Shown here: positions 11,024 to 22,360 of the stretch, in pieces | Numbering within the stretch: the stretch's first letter is position 1 | Layout of the letters: every line of letters starts with the position of its first letter | From: Takakia lepidozioides | Lineage: Eukaryota > Streptophyta > Takakiopsida > Takakiales > Takakiaceae | Direction of reading: 5' to 3' | NCBI GenBank assembly: GCA_030704615.1 | Contig: CM060734.1 | Span: forward strand, 26,536,001-26,600,000 | DNA length: 64,000 nt | Translations under genes and position numbers: made by a program | The notes under the pieces: generated by a model | Database searches by the model: none | Seen by the model: only the letters and a program-made list of their open reading frames with translations | Told to the model about the DNA's origin: nothing

Positions 11024-11554
11024 TCCTTTCGACAGCGGCATAGCAGTTATGAAATCCATCGAGACGCTTTCCCAAGTCCCCTCTGGAATCGGCAAGGGTT
11101 GTAACAGCCCCGCCTGCTTTTTGTACTCGCTCCGGTTTTGTTGGCATGTGGTGCATGTCTTGACATACTCCTCTGCCTCCTCCCTCAATTTGGGCCAGAA
11201 ATACTCTTTCTTCAAGAGTGCCGCAGTGCGCTTGGTTCCACCGTGGCCCGCAAGCGGGCTATCATGGCATTCTCTCAAGAGGCTATCTCTGATCCCTCCC
11301 TTCGGCACGTAGAGACGCTTTTGCTTATACCGGAGCAGTCCATTTTGCAAGTGGAACTGCGATTTAACCCCCATCCTCAAGTCCTGTATCACGGACTTCG
11401 CCAGCTCATCCTTCCGGCAAGCCTTCCGGATCTTCCTTTGGAGCGCCGTCTCGCCCCTGTACACCAACAAAAGCTGTTGCTTTCTACTTAAGGCATCGGC
11501 CACCACGTTGTCCTGTCCCGGTTTGTACTGGATATCCACGTCGAACACCGCCAA
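11024..11554 (-). pseudogene. pol: RNase H end and integrase N-terminal zinc finger (within the inverted block)
   Basis: The frame starts at the YKPGQDNVVADALSRKQQ signature and leads to an HHCC integrase zinc finger: the histidines are in HDSPLAGHGG and the cysteines in TCTTCQQNRSEYKK. It then reaches the first catalytic region MDFITAMPLS, whose Asp is the first D of the integrase DDE triad. At this point the plus-strand sequence breaks, and the rest of the integrase is found at 12768 on the other strand. Confidence 0.8.
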
Positions 11555-11563
11555 AGTATCTTG

Positions 11564-11875
11564 TCACCTAAGTTGTTTTGGGGACAACTTGGGCTGCGTG
11601 GCAAAATACTTCACCGTGACATTGTCCGTGAACACCTTCACTGGGTTGGAACCAACATAGTGGCGCCAAAGCTCAAGACAGTGCACCACCGCCTTCATCT
11701 TTTTCTCGTGCGTCGGCCACCGTCGCTCCACTTCATTCAGTTTCTTACTTTCGTAAGCCATTGGGCGTCCATCTTGCATCAGTACACCCCCAATCGCAAA
11801 GTCCGACGCATCTGTATGAATATCGAACGGACGATCGAACTCCGAGATTTTCAAGACTAGAGCTTCCGCCATCCG
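11564..11875 (-). pseudogene. pol: Chromovirus RNase H domain (within the inverted block)
   Basis: The RT frame continues into [20 protein letters not shown], the first acidic block of Ty3 RNase H, then [20 protein letters not shown] (second acidic Glu in the ERRWPTHEK segment) and [19 protein letters not shown] (third Asp). A stop follows PKQLR at 11561-11566 and the frame resumes immediately with DVDIQYKPGQDNVVADALSR, the C-terminal RNase H signature. Confidence 0.8.
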
Positions 11876-12766
11876 CTGCTTCAATTCAGCAAAAGCTTGG
11901 CCACAAAAGGTGTTCCATGCCCAGACTTTGGATTTACATAGAAGGTCTGACAGCGGCCCCGCGATCTTGGCGAAATTTCTCACATACTTCCGGTAATAGG
12001 AGGCGAGTCCTAGGAAGGATCGCACTCCCGGGACCGAAGTCGGAGGCTCCCAGTCCAAGATCGCCCTCACCTTTCTGTCATCCATTTTGATCCCATCTTG
12101 TGTAATCACATGCCCCAAGAACTCCACTTTCGTGACCCCGAATTCGCACTTTGAAGCTTTGGCGTATAGCTTCCCTTCCCGCAATTTTTGGAACACCCTT
12201 TTCAGGTGCTCCAGGTGCTCCTCCTTTATTTTCGAGTATACCAAGATGTCGTCGATGTACATGATCATAAAGTCATCCAACCACTCCTGAAAAAGGCTGT
12301 TCATCAGCGTGCTGAATGTCGCTGGTGCATTGGTGAGCCCAAAAGGCATCACCAAGAACTCATATTAACCATACCTTGTCCTGCACGCGGTCTTCTCCTC
12401 ATCTCCTTCCGCCACCCGAATTTGATGATAGCCGGAGCGCAAGTCGATCCGGCTGAAATACTTCGCTCCTGCCAACCGATCGAAGAGGTCTTCGATCCTT
12501 GGCAAAGGGTACCGGTTTTTGATAGTCACCTTATTCAGAGCCCTGTAATCGACACATATCCGCAGCGTCCCATTCTTTTTATCTGCAAATAGCACCGGGG
12601 CTCCGTAAGGCGACTTACTCGGCCGGATGTACCCCTTTGACATTAGATCTTTGAGCTAAGTCTTTAGCTCGACCAACTCTCTGTGGCTCAACCGGTAGGG
12701 CGCCTTGGCAGGCGGTTCCGATCCCGGTATCACCTCAATCTTGTGGTCAACTCCTCTTCGCGGTGG
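11861..12766 (-). pseudogene. pol: Chromovirus reverse transcriptase (within the inverted block)
   Basis: Going right to left: DHKIEVIPGSEPPAKAPYRL, then [39 protein letters not shown], and the active site [11 protein letters not shown] (Y-x-D-D present), then [20 protein letters not shown] and the connection [20 protein letters not shown]. These are the standard RT blocks of plant Ty3 chromoviruses. Stop codons interrupt at about 12655-12657 (after VELKT) and 12362-12364 (after the TRYG block). All catalytic aspartates are visible but the gene cannot be translated in one piece, quite apart from the inversion. Confidence 0.85.
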
Positions 12767-12767
12767 C

Positions 12768-13524
12768 GTGGTGGTGGATAGGTTCAGTAAAATGGGCCAT
12801 TTCATCCCCACCAAGGAGACGGCAACGGCGCAGGAGACAGAACACCCACGTCTTAAAGCATCATGGAGTCCCGAAGGATATTGTCTCGGACCGCGATCCA
12901 AAGTTTACGAGTAAATTTTGGAGGACACTTTGGAAGAAGATGGGGACGAGGCTGAAGATGAGCACCGCCTTCCGACCTACGACCGACGGCCAAACGGAAA
13001 GAGTGAATTCCGTAGTGAAGCAGATCTTGCGGAATTACGTGTCGGCAGACCAATCAGACTGGGTGGAACACTTAGACGCGGTAGAGTTCTGTTATAATAA
13101 CACAGAACACTCCGCAACGGGAGTTTCCCCTTTCGTATTGGTCTATGGAAAAGCACCTCTGGTGCCGACAAGTTGGGCCGCCCAGGACGTTGAGGAACCG
13201 GCAGTAGCGGCGGTACTGGAAGAACGCGAGCGTTTGTTGAAGCTCGCAAAGTACAACATTGCCAAAGCTAGGAAACGGTATGAAAGGCAGGCGAATCGGA
13301 AGCGGAGGGAAGTGAAGTTTGAGGCAGGCACGGAGGTCTGGTTGAATATCAAGAATTTCCGACCACCTCTGGAAGTGAGTTCAAAGTTCGTACCTCCGTA
13401 TGCGGGACCCTTTCGCATCCGGAAGGTTATGAATGAGGATGTGTATGAATTGGAGCTGCCGGCAAAAGAGCAAGGTGCATCCAGTGTTCCACGTCTCCCT
13501 TTTGAAGCCTTACTTCAAAGATGA
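12768..13524 (+). pseudogene. int: Chromovirus integrase core and C-terminus
   Basis: The plus frame starts at VVVDRFSKMGHFIPTKETAT, shifts frame near 12830, and continues with HGVPKDIVSDRDPKFTSKFW (second catalytic Asp) and FRPTTDGQTERVNSVVKQIL (catalytic Glu). The GPY/F-type C-terminal region follows (AGPFRIRKVMNEDVYELELP), with RKRREVKFEAGTEVWLNIKN before it. The end of the frame is read-through after a frameshift near 13485, where the chromodomain frame takes over. Confidence 0.85.
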
Positions 13525-13774
13525 AGCGCGTCCGAATCGGCATCAAGTGTTGCGTCCGCCACCTGTGCTATTGGATCATGAAAATGAACCTGAGTACGAG
13601 GTGGAGGCAGTACTTAAGTCGAGGAGGTTCAAGAACCGAGAAACAGAGTATCTCGTCAAATGGAAGGGCTATCATCATGTGGAGGCATCTTGGGTGCGTG
13701 CCTCAGAAATGGGAAACGCATCCGAGGCGGTTGCAGTTTTCGAAGGGCGACCTCAAAAGCGGAAGAAGCGTTGA
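13478..13774 (+). pseudogene. Integrase tail and chromodomain
   Basis: The frame resumes with KVHPVFHVSLLKPYF, the conserved motif at the end of chromoviral integrases, and carries a chromodomain: EYEVEAVLKSRRFKNRETEY, LVKWKGYHHVEASWV. Chromodomains at the pol C-terminus target insertion to particular chromatin and define chromoviruses among plant Ty3 elements. It ends in a basic tail (RPQKRKKR) and a TGA at 13772-13774. Confidence 0.88.
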
Positions 13775-13796
13775 TGGGGACATCAACCTTGGAGCG

Positions 13797-13809
13797 TGGG
13801 GGAGGAAAT
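13797..13809 (+). other. Polypurine tract
   Basis: The purine run GTGGGGGAGGAAA lies 22 bases after the pol stop. Plus-strand priming sites of LTR elements have this form and position. A 3' LTR would be expected to start at the following TG, but the sequence after it does not resemble the 5' LTR region. Confidence 0.6.
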
Positions 13810-15020
13810 GCATGCTTAGCCCGGCTTAGCTAGCTCAGGAATCCGATTGCAAAAACTTGTATTGTACAAAAATTTGTTATAAAGGAAATGGGTTCCAAAT
13901 GTTGTGCGTCCTATTTTGTTTGGAATGGTGATGCATGGTGTGGTTGGCTAGTGTGTAGAATGCATGCTAGCTTACAAAAGTGGGAGAGGTAAATTGGGTT
14001 AATCGTGTGTTTGCGCAGTGCCGAAATCCGGTGACTCCCATCCAAGGGGCAATGAAACATGCGCCTTCTTTGGGAGTTCACGTGCTAGTGCGCACCTGGC
14101 GCGTGCGCGTACTATAACTGCACTACCGAGGTGGTTGCCTTGTAGTGCAGGCTAACGCGAAAGCTACGTGCTTCCGTTCCGATCATCTGCAGCAGCTAAA
14201 CAACATTCCCAAGACAATTTCGGAACTAAATCTACGTCAGCCTTCCTCCAAAGTTCGGATTTTAAGCGATTCCGATTAATTTGAGTGAACCTCGCTTTTG
14301 TATGTTTCTTCTTCCTGTGCATCTAGTCAGTTGCAATGCATCGTGGTCTGGCAGAGACATCAGATCTAGATGATCAGCTCCAAGCAGCTTGCAGCAAATG
14401 ATCATGATAGTCTAAAATTCTTGAACGTAGTCGATGTATGAAAAGACAAAACCTATTTTTAAGCTCAAAACGATCGATGTCAGTAGAACCACCCACGTCT
14501 TTTTAGTCCCATTGAATCAGTAGAGCTCTAAGAGAAAATTAAACTTAAATGATGGAATGCATAGATCTGGAATTCAATTCTTACAACGTGCACCTACTCT
14601 TCCCAATAAAGGGTCTTACAAAGAGAGGAGCTGGCAAATTAAAAGAGCCTTCATCCCCATTTTAACACTAAATTATAAACAAATGTATCTGAAGCCCGGT
14701 TCCATGCAGATCATTTTGAGCACTAGCAATAACTTAACAGAATGTTCAATCAAGGGCAAACAAATGAGCTCATGATCCAGTTGGGGCCAGTTAAGTAGTG
14801 GATCAAAGCCCAGAAGACAGTCCCAAGTTTTTCAAAGAGCTGTTATTTTTAGCAAGACCTGGTTCGTGCTAATTCATGCTGATTCAGGATTTGATCTAGA
14901 GGAAATGTCAGCAAATTCGCTTGCAGGGATAACTCAGGCGAGCTTCTCTTACGTCTGAGAGAAACTTTGTTCCTCGACTCTGAGTTCGCCCAATGTTCGT
15001 AACCACATCAACGCACTGAG
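13810..15020. other. Possible 3' LTR remnant and non-coding DNA
   Basis: The first part should contain the 3' LTR but shares no obvious sequence with 9200-9784. The only repeats I see are a few GCATGCTTAG/GCATGCTAGC-like words (13808 and 13963). The rest, to 15020, shows no gene or RNA that I can support. Confidence 0.4.
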
Positions 15021-15021
15021 G

Positions 15022-17328
15022 ATGGGGCCAGGGAGCAGAGGTTATGTGGATAACATCCTGGAATTGAAGCGTAGAAACAGGTACAACTTTATTCAGGATA
15101 ATGTCTTTCCTGGCCAGGGGTCAATGAAAGTGTACTTATTCAAGATGTCCACAGTTGGGGAGGGAAGTGGAGTTAGCCTGGTCCGCAGAATGCAGCCTGG
15201 TGGCGATCTCCAAAAATCGTGGCTCATGTTTGATCACGTGAAACGTGTGAAGGACTGGACAACCATGGCTGCTCATGTGTAAGATCATTCTTTCCAAAGA
15301 GTTATGACGGTTGCAGTCTGCGACATGCAATCCAAAGACACTAAGTCTGAAATTCTGATGTGGAAGTCCCTTGTGAAGGTCATGAGAAACAATGGTGTCC
15401 CAAATCCGAACTTCTATGGATTCATGGTCGACAGCGCGCAGGCAAATTGGAATTGGATCAGGTGATCCGAAAATACCCATGTTAGGCAGGGAGCGAACTT
15501 GCCTTTTCCATTGGATGCAATCCCTTCGAATGCATACGAAGAGTTGCATAAAACCAGAATTGCAGGAGGAACACATGAGACTTTGTCGTTTGTATAAAGA
15601 TGCAACAACCAAGCATGAAGCAAACTCCTTATACCAGACTATCCGGGCATGGTGGTACTCCTCCGACGCAGCAAGTCAGGATGGTCTCAAAGAGCTTGAC
15701 GACTGGATGGGTTTCTGGCACTTCAGATACAAACAGTGGGGGGGGTTCATGACAAGAGTAAGCTCCCTTCCATACTTCCTAGAATTTCACGTGTTCATTT
15801 GTCACCATTAACCTCTGATGCCATCTCTTTGTTCAATGCAATTGCCCTTGGAAGTAGAATAATGAGTGGGCGAGGTCATTGTATGCAGAATATGTCTCTG
15901 GAGGAGTGTGCGGATATGCCGTCCTGTAATCCATCCGAAACTGTGCACAATATGTGGAATGCGCAATCCGGCAAGAATGGTCGGGACCTGTATGTTGCCA
16001 CTTCGGATGACATGGTCCGTGCGCTCTCGCAACAGACACGGTACCGGGACTTTCTTCGAGGACAGGGTGCTGGTAAGGGGCTAGACAGGGCGGAGTTGCA
16101 GCTGAGGGCTACAAACAGATGCAAGGATCCTGCTAAGATGGCCAGGGCTGTTAACGAATGCACAATGGGAAAACCTTTACAGTCAAGACTTCCTCATCTG
16201 GAAGGTGAGGAAAGATTTGGTTCATGCAAGTGCAAACTGGACACTCCTCCGGGGTCGGACGGCGATTCACATCAGCACGATAGGGATAACTTTTCGGTAC
16301 CTCGTGTGTCGGTGCCTCCCACTTTCGTGCACGCCACATCCTTTGTGGGTGAATCTTCTTCAGCAGAGTTCACTCCGCGCTCAACAACTGTAGGGGAAGA
16401 AGGGGAAAACATGCTACCCATCCAGGAGTGTGACTGTGCAGATGCAATGTGGCACATAGAACGGACTCCGCAAGGCTCAAAGTGAAATGTTCCACTATCA
16501 GGGCAACGCCGTTTGTGAAGTGTACATCTATGATTTGTAGGGCCCCTGCCGGGACTCCAGCCCCGACTTTCACAGGGTTGTTCAAGCATTATAGTGCGCG
16601 AGAGGCCAGGCCTCACAAGTTCTGGTTTTGTCCTAATGACATGAAACGTTGCATGATGGGGGCTGTCCGTGAGTCGGTGATAAGCAAACCTCAAATCCCA
16701 GTCGTTTGGCTAGTGAAGATGGGGACTCCACTCTCTAAACAAGAAATTGACATGATGGAGGATGCAAGATTTCAGCTCCCGAGAGGACCAACTATCATAA
16801 CGGCCAATTAAAAACTGGATGACAGGTGAACGCCTCATTGGCGCTAGTATGTTCAGTGTACCATCGCGGGTTTTCCCTTCCCCATTTCCTACGCACCCTC
16901 CACATGGCAACGACTGGCCTACGAAAAGAAATGGAAAAGTGGTCCGACGGGTTGAGGCAGGTGCAGAGCATGAGTGCAAGGTTGAGTCAGCGAAAACCCT
17001 GCAGTGTCGGGTCACCCATGTTGTCGATGTCCCCCCACCAGGCTATGGGCGGGTGTATACTATGGTGACATCGGGATCTGTTCTTCACGACAGGGTGTAC
17101 GAGGTAACTGTTTCCAATTTTCCAGATTGCACTTGCCCAGACTTCAACAACACAATCTCGAGTTCTCTAGGAAAGAGAGGCAAATTTGTGTCGTGCAAAC
17201 ATTTGTACTACATGTACATTCAAATGATGTTTTGTGATCCTAAACAAGACACATACATTCACCAATGTACGATAGGGCCTGCTGATGTTTTGACACTACT
17301 TGAGCGAGATAGTACTGCACGAGTTTGA
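15022..17328 (+). pseudogene. MULE-type transposase with SWIM zinc finger, broken
   Basis: Pieces in several plus frames line up as one transposase of the Mutator/FAR1-like group. First, WTTMAAHV and, in another frame, SFQRVMTVAVCDMQSKDT carry the first catalytic Asp region. FYGFMVDSAQANWNWIR then carries the second, and GRERTCLFHWMQSLRMHTKS, TIRAWWYSSDAASQDGLKEL and WMGFWHFRYKQWGGFM follow (to 15760). A possible intron with donor GTAAGC begins near 15766. A long downstream frame (15850-16485) has no recognised domain, then FTGLFKHYSAREARPHKFWF with NDMKRC is a Cys-containing segment. Last, VYEVTVSNFPDCTCPDFNN followed by FVSCKHLYYMYI is a SWIM zinc finger (C-x-C ... C-x-H). Several stops and frameshifts make it non-functional. 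No terminal inverted repeats were identified. Confidence 0.75.
17005..17328 (+). pseudogene. SWIM zinc-finger C-terminus of the MULE transposase
   Basis: The best preserved piece of the transposase. After PPPGYGRVYTMVTSG the frame gives the CxCx(n)CxH SWIM pattern (CTCPDF ... SCKH) and ends at an ordinary TGA. SWIM fingers bind DNA or protein and sit after the catalytic domain in MULE and FAR1 family proteins. The 5' part of this frame (16810-16868) overlaps sequence related to the 120-bp satellite, so its true start is downstream of that. Confidence 0.75.
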
Positions 17329-17884
17329 GCTGTTATCGGGCTTGACATTGCAAAGCCTGAGCTGTTTTTGTGTCATGTTGTGTGACACGTGACTAATTAG
17401 TCGCCTCTACATGGAAAAGGCTTCATGTTGATCGACGGCAACACTTTCTTGAATGAGAAGCCATCTCCTAACCCACGTCATGACCGATTCAATGGCAATG
17501 CTTTCTTGAATTACTTCAATCTTACATGGACCTTCTGTAATGGCATTGTTTCTATGACATGTATACTGTATCGAACCCAAACTACGTGAGGCAAAATCAG
17601 TACTACTTCAGACTAGTGGATGGCACACTTCATTCAACATCGTTCATGTTCTTTCACCATAAATCTGATTGCTGTCATCCATGGTTCATTCATCCATCTT
17701 TTGTCACATTCATCCTACATTCATCCATTCCATATAGCCATTCATCCTTAAGAATTTCGTCGCACGCTACTCTCAAATTTTCATGCATGGAACTCAACGT
17801 CTTAGGTATGTTGCCCTCCGTTCCACTCAACATTGCCCCCACGACAATAGGTCATGTTTTTCCCACGGCTATAGGCTCCGCTTC
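17329..17884. other. Non-coding 3' flank of the MULE
   Basis: Contains short repeats of CATTCATCC-like words around 17685-17750. No supported gene. Confidence 0.4.
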
Positions 17885-17887
17885 CCT

Positions 17888-17975
17888 TCTATGCTCACGC
17901 TTAAGAAATGTGCTCACGCTTAACGAAGTCTGCTCACGCTTAGTTTGCTAAGCGTGAATGCGCTCACGCGCTAGC
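17888..17975. repeat. Three direct copies of TGCTCACGCTTA plus an inverted copy
   Basis: TGCTCACGCTTA starts at 17892, 17911 and 17931. The last copy forms a perfect 10-bp stem with CTAAGCGTGA (17948-17957) across a TTTG loop. A further GCGCTCACGCGC follows. It could be a regulatory or terminal element, and the function is unknown. Confidence 0.75.
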
Positions 17976-20886
17976 TTCCCTCGTTGCAGGTGTAGCACAT
18001 TGCACTATGAGTGGATTGTTTCGGAGGGGAATAAATGTTACGGTACTGTTGGCTGAATAGTACGTCGAGCATGTCACTCAGGGGTCTGTGATAGGGCCCG
18101 TTTTACTGGAGTCCTGAAGTTGAAGCTCAAACGCTCCTGAGTCCCTCCGTCTCTGTGCTCGGGTTGATTTTTCTTGGTTGCCGATTTTTCCTGGCATGCT
18201 CTCGGCTGTTATAATACCATGACTAGGTTCGAATACAACAAGTTCTATTGCAGAGTTTCCTCACACTTGAGCATATGTGCGGAGCTGCCCAGCTGGTTTT
18301 CTTGCAGTATATACCTAGTCCGAGACATCTACTTTGCTACTAATATGCTAGAGCTGCATCGCAAGGATTACTAAGGCTGTAAGATGATCGGTACGTGTTG
18401 CTTATGAAACAAAGGCTTGTAAAGTTGGACCAAAGCCTGGCTTAGCCGAGACTTGGTAGTCTATCTATGCAGCAGCTTGGAAATGATTATTCTATCGCGA
18501 CAGAAATCGAGGAGCCTACTGCTTTAATTTTTCAGACTAAGATCAGGTCTTGATCAGTGGCCGGCCGTGGCAGAGAAAGCGGCAAAATTGGGCAAGAAGA
18601 TGAGCTGCCACGATTATCCCTGCGTATGGAAGAGGAGGTCATTTTGAAAACATTGCCACTGATCCAAGCTGGGGCAGAAGCTGGAAATTTTGAAGCGATT
18701 GGGCACCGGCTTGGTTTGGGAAACAAAGACATGGGTGTGGCTTGAGGAAACGGCCTTGGGGCAGAGTTCTACCATCGAGTTTTACAGCCCCAAGAATGTT
18801 ATCGTTTTGCCCATCATATTCTACTGATCGGGGTTTTCAGACTTCTCTCTAAAACTAAGCTGTTTTGCTTCAAGCTCTTATGACGTTTGTCACCATGGTT
18901 CTCATCTTCAAAAGTTCTTGAACAATGAATAGTGTAGGGGCTCTTCTTTTGCTGGAGAGAGCACAAGTGATACCTTCAGCAGGGCTCATGCACACAAGCG
19001 GCCGCCAACAATGACCAACTAGGAGGTAAAGGCAGAGGGAAACTTAATGACAGCAAACAATGTCACACGAGAAAGGCCCTTAGAGTTTTCACACTGAGAT
19101 GGTATCAAGGGAGTGGGAACTTGACACTGCCGACTACCCCGGGGACAATTTCTAAATCTGGGCTGCACTGCGGAGAATGCAAAGTTGGATTAAATGAGGT
19201 TGGTGTTGATACCATCATATACAGGTATTGATGAGCTGAAAGGAGACTTGTAGGCTTGTACTACACTCGCATATGAGCGGAAGGCATGCACAAAGCTCCT
19301 CGCGATCGCAATCACTTTTTGTGCTGCTGCAATGCTTATTGAACGGCTGTCATTTCCCCTGCCAAATATTCCTTTGTAAGGATGCTGAAGACCGTGGTTT
19401 GCATCTCCACTTGTAACTCCTCAGTTTTGTACTACGGGGCCGTGAAGGCAGGGCTACCACACTCAATGCAGGGCTTCACCCAGAATGGTCTTGGTTGCAT
19501 TTCATGGCGACTGATCGCCTCATGATCGTGTTTCCAGGGCTTCGCGCAGCGCTCCCTGCTGCACATTGTTGCTGCTAATTATCTCTCAAGGGGGGAGCCT
19601 AGTCTGAAGTGCAGTGGCAGATTTTATGTCTGATTCTCCCCTTTGTTTCGGAACACAATGTAATGATGGTGGGAAATGGAGCTGTAGAGCAACCCTCATC
19701 GAGGTTAAGAGATGATTTAGGAGTGGAAGCGGTCTGCAAGATGGACCTGAGCAGTGTTGAAGTTCGTTTGAACATAGCCGAAGCTCGGATTCACCACGCA
19801 CGCGGCTAGGGATCTGTGAGAATTACATGAACGTGTTGGGAACCCGTAGATAATTTGGGAGCAATTTTTAATGGCGAGAACATTTTGGGTGTTAAAAAAC
19901 TAGGCTGGGGACACAGCCAAAGACAACTTCAAGGACTAAGGTGTTTAGTCACAAGGCAGTGCTGTACTGGAGCAAGGGAGGGGGAGCTGTACAGGTGCGT
20001 GCAATCAAGTGTCAACGCCAGTCTCAATTTGCATGAGACAGACGGGGATTCATACCATCCGAGCACTTTGTGTTGCTGGAGGGAGATGTAGTCCTTTGCA
20101 ACGAGGACACTCGCAACAATCTCTAAGCTTTTGAGCTTAGAGATCACCAACCTCTGCCTTTGTTCTCTTTGGTATTCAGTGAGCATGAGATATGGGAGTA
20201 TTGCTTTGTCTCTACTTGGCAAAGAGAGGAGCAGGGCTGGTAAGAGATGGCTACTCCAGCTTGGGATAAGGTTAGTGATAGGTTTCTAGACATAGATATA
20301 CCTCCTATACCTTACCATCTTGCAGAGCGAGGCACTTTGAGAGAAGTCTGGCAGTTGATAGCGTAGATTAGGATTAGATCTTGCTTGGTCGGGCCTCTAT
20401 TCTTCCCTTCCGTCTCTAGTTTACTATTTTCATTACTTTGTAGCTATAGTTGCCAAGGCCGACATAGGCGGAGGCTACATAGTTAGTCCGGGTTTTTGGG
20501 TTGGGGTATTCTGCAGGAGCAGCACTGCGGAGGGATTTTGGTGTGGGGGTGTTGCTGTTTTGATTTCTTGTGTTTGGATCCCCCCACACACCTGCATGCT
20601 TGACTGTGCGCCATGTTGGTTTTGTGTGGGCACTTGCTTTCATAGGGATTAGGCCGGATTTGATCACCGGTCAATCCTAGAGTATGCTGTCAGTGGTGAG
20701 GCTGAAGTGATGACCAACAAGATCACCAGTGTTTCTTCTATGTTGAGGTTGGATTGATGACCAGCAGACCATAGAAGTTCTTGCGGTGGATGCAAGTGTA
20801 GGTGCCCTTAGCCACTGGGATATGACCCTTAAGCCGCAACAGATGCCCACTCGTGTCACTGTTAGAGTTAGTTGTAGAGCCTTATA
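17976..20886. other. Long stretch without a supported gene
   Basis: Only short frames without family resemblance are present. Base composition is ordinary. The right end (20400-20886) may be the LTR or leader of the gag-containing element that follows, but I see no primer-binding site or terminal repeat to prove it. Confidence 0.4.
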
Positions 20887-22344
20887 GTGTCATGTGGGGA
20901 AGGTGCGTGGGTTGTGAGTGTCATCACGGAGTTATCCAAGGATTCTGAGGGGACTGCGGCTACAAGCAGTAGCAGTGATAGTGGGTTCATGAGGCGAGGG
21001 GTTCGGTTCAAACCACCTTTACCTCTATCCTCAATTGGTGCAGAGTCTGACACAGACTCGGAGGCTTCATCAACAGGTGTGCAGTTGTCTTCGCCATTAT
21101 TGTGGGACAACATGGAGGAGATGTATAGAGCTACCAAGAGGCCTCGTAGGTACTCTGGAGCTGTGGGCACAATCAAGCTGGATGTATATATATATATATA
21201 TATATCTAGGAGTTCGACAGCTGGTGTGATTTGCAGCAGATGTGCAATCCACAATTGTTCACGCCATTCATGGTATAGAAGGGGCTATTTCAGCACCTTG
21301 AGGGGCCGCCCATGGATGACTACCATGAGTTTAGGCGGGGACATGAGGTGCAGATTGAGGAGTGGAGGATGTATTGGTCACTCAACTATGTCTCCATCAC
21401 TAGAGGCACTAGAGGGACAAGGGCAGCAAACACACCGGCAGCTTCCACTGCAAGCAGTAGTGGGACTAGTGGAACAGGAGTTGGGACTTCTACCCAAGCC
21501 CCTCCTACACCAGCACTAGCACCCGTGTCTGCCTTTGACCCTGTTGTGGAGTTCTTCGAGGAGTTGAGGAGAAACTACCAGGGAGTGCGGACAGAAAATC
21601 TGCGGAGTTTGCAAGACTTCCAGTGCAAGTCCAGTGAGAGCTTGTGAGAGGCCTACACTCGTATGAGGCGCTTGATAAGTGTGACCCAAGGGGTCAATGA
21701 AGCTTAGGCAGACCAGTTCTGGTATGGAATTTTGGACAAGGAGCTCAGGAGAAGGGTGCAGAATGCAACCCTGTTACAAGCAGCCCAACCTATCTTAGCA
21801 GATGTGTTTATGCTAACTGGGCGGATTGAGCTCAAAATGGTGGAGGAGCGTGTAGTGACCATTGGGTTTGGCAAAGACATGTCATGGGGTGTGTCTGCTA
21901 ACCAACAAACGCAGCACAATGTACCGCAACGTGGTCAAGGTTGCCCAACCCAAATTTCATGGAGCTTACAGAGGACCTCAGGTGCAGAGGCCAGTAGCTT
22001 CTTTTTGCAGACCAACAGCAACCAGGGGTGGTGTGTTGGATATGTGGAGGACCTCATGTCAAAAAGGATTGTCCAGATAAGGACAAGGGGCAGAGACAAG
22101 CTCAACCTCCGCAATTGCAATACAACCATTGTGGCAAGTATGGTCATGACATGGGTCATTGCTACGACCTTCATCCTGAGTTGCGTCCAGACCAACACCA
22201 AGGGAACAATGGTGGCCGGGGGCGAGGTGTTACAACCCTGAGGGGACGAGGTGGTCAGGCACAAGGTGCAAGAAGAGGGCAAGCACAGCATGGCCAAGGA
22301 CGTGGAGGTCAGGGCGTTGACCAAGGCATGGCCAACCGGCTTCA
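20887..22344 (+). pseudogene. gag: Degenerate retrotransposon gag with zinc knuckles
   Basis: Pieces of one gag lie in successive plus frames. A serine-rich N-terminus (20887-21180) comes first, then a capsid region (HEFRRGHEVQIEEWRMYWSL at 21321; FFEELRRNYQGVRTENLRSL; EAYTRMRRLISVTQG; ADQFWYGILDKELRRRVQNA). Two zinc-knuckle-like motifs follow: CWICGGPHVKKDC (about 22031-22069) and HCGKYGHDMGHCYDLHPELR. In-frame stops occur at 21645 and 21703, and at least two frameshifts occur between 21930 and 22030. A (TA)n run interrupts the N-terminal part. Protease and pol are absent. The sequence is cut at 22345 by a CACTA terminus, so the rest was displaced or lost. The zinc-knuckle spacing is typical of plant Ty3-type gag. 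Confidence 0.7.
21184..21206. repeat. (TA)n microsatellite
   Basis: A run of TA dinucleotides lies inside the gag remnant and contributes the artificial YIYIYI peptide. Confidence 0.9.
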
Positions 22345-22360
22345 CACTACAGGAAAAGGG
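22345..22360 (+). repeat. CACTA terminal inverted repeat (left end)
   Basis: CACTACAGGAAAAGGG followed by a G-run. The related element at 61441 begins CACTACAACAAATGGGGG, with the same CACTACA start and G-run. Confidence 0.75.

Larger units (their letters stand above)
11024..12767 (-). mobile_element. pol: Inverted internal block of the chromovirus (RT, RNase H, integrase N-terminus)
   Basis: Gag, protease, integrase core and chromodomain of this element are on the plus strand, but about 1.74 kb of pol in the middle reads on the minus strand. At the left junction the plus frame stops at LPSG and the minus frame ends at MDFITAMPLSKG. At the right junction the minus frame begins at PPRRGVDH and the plus frame resumes at VVVDRFSKMGHF. 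Flipping the block re-joins both reading frames, so this is an inversion within one element rather than two different insertions. Junctions lie within a few bases of 11023/11024 and 12767/12768. Confidence 0.85.
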
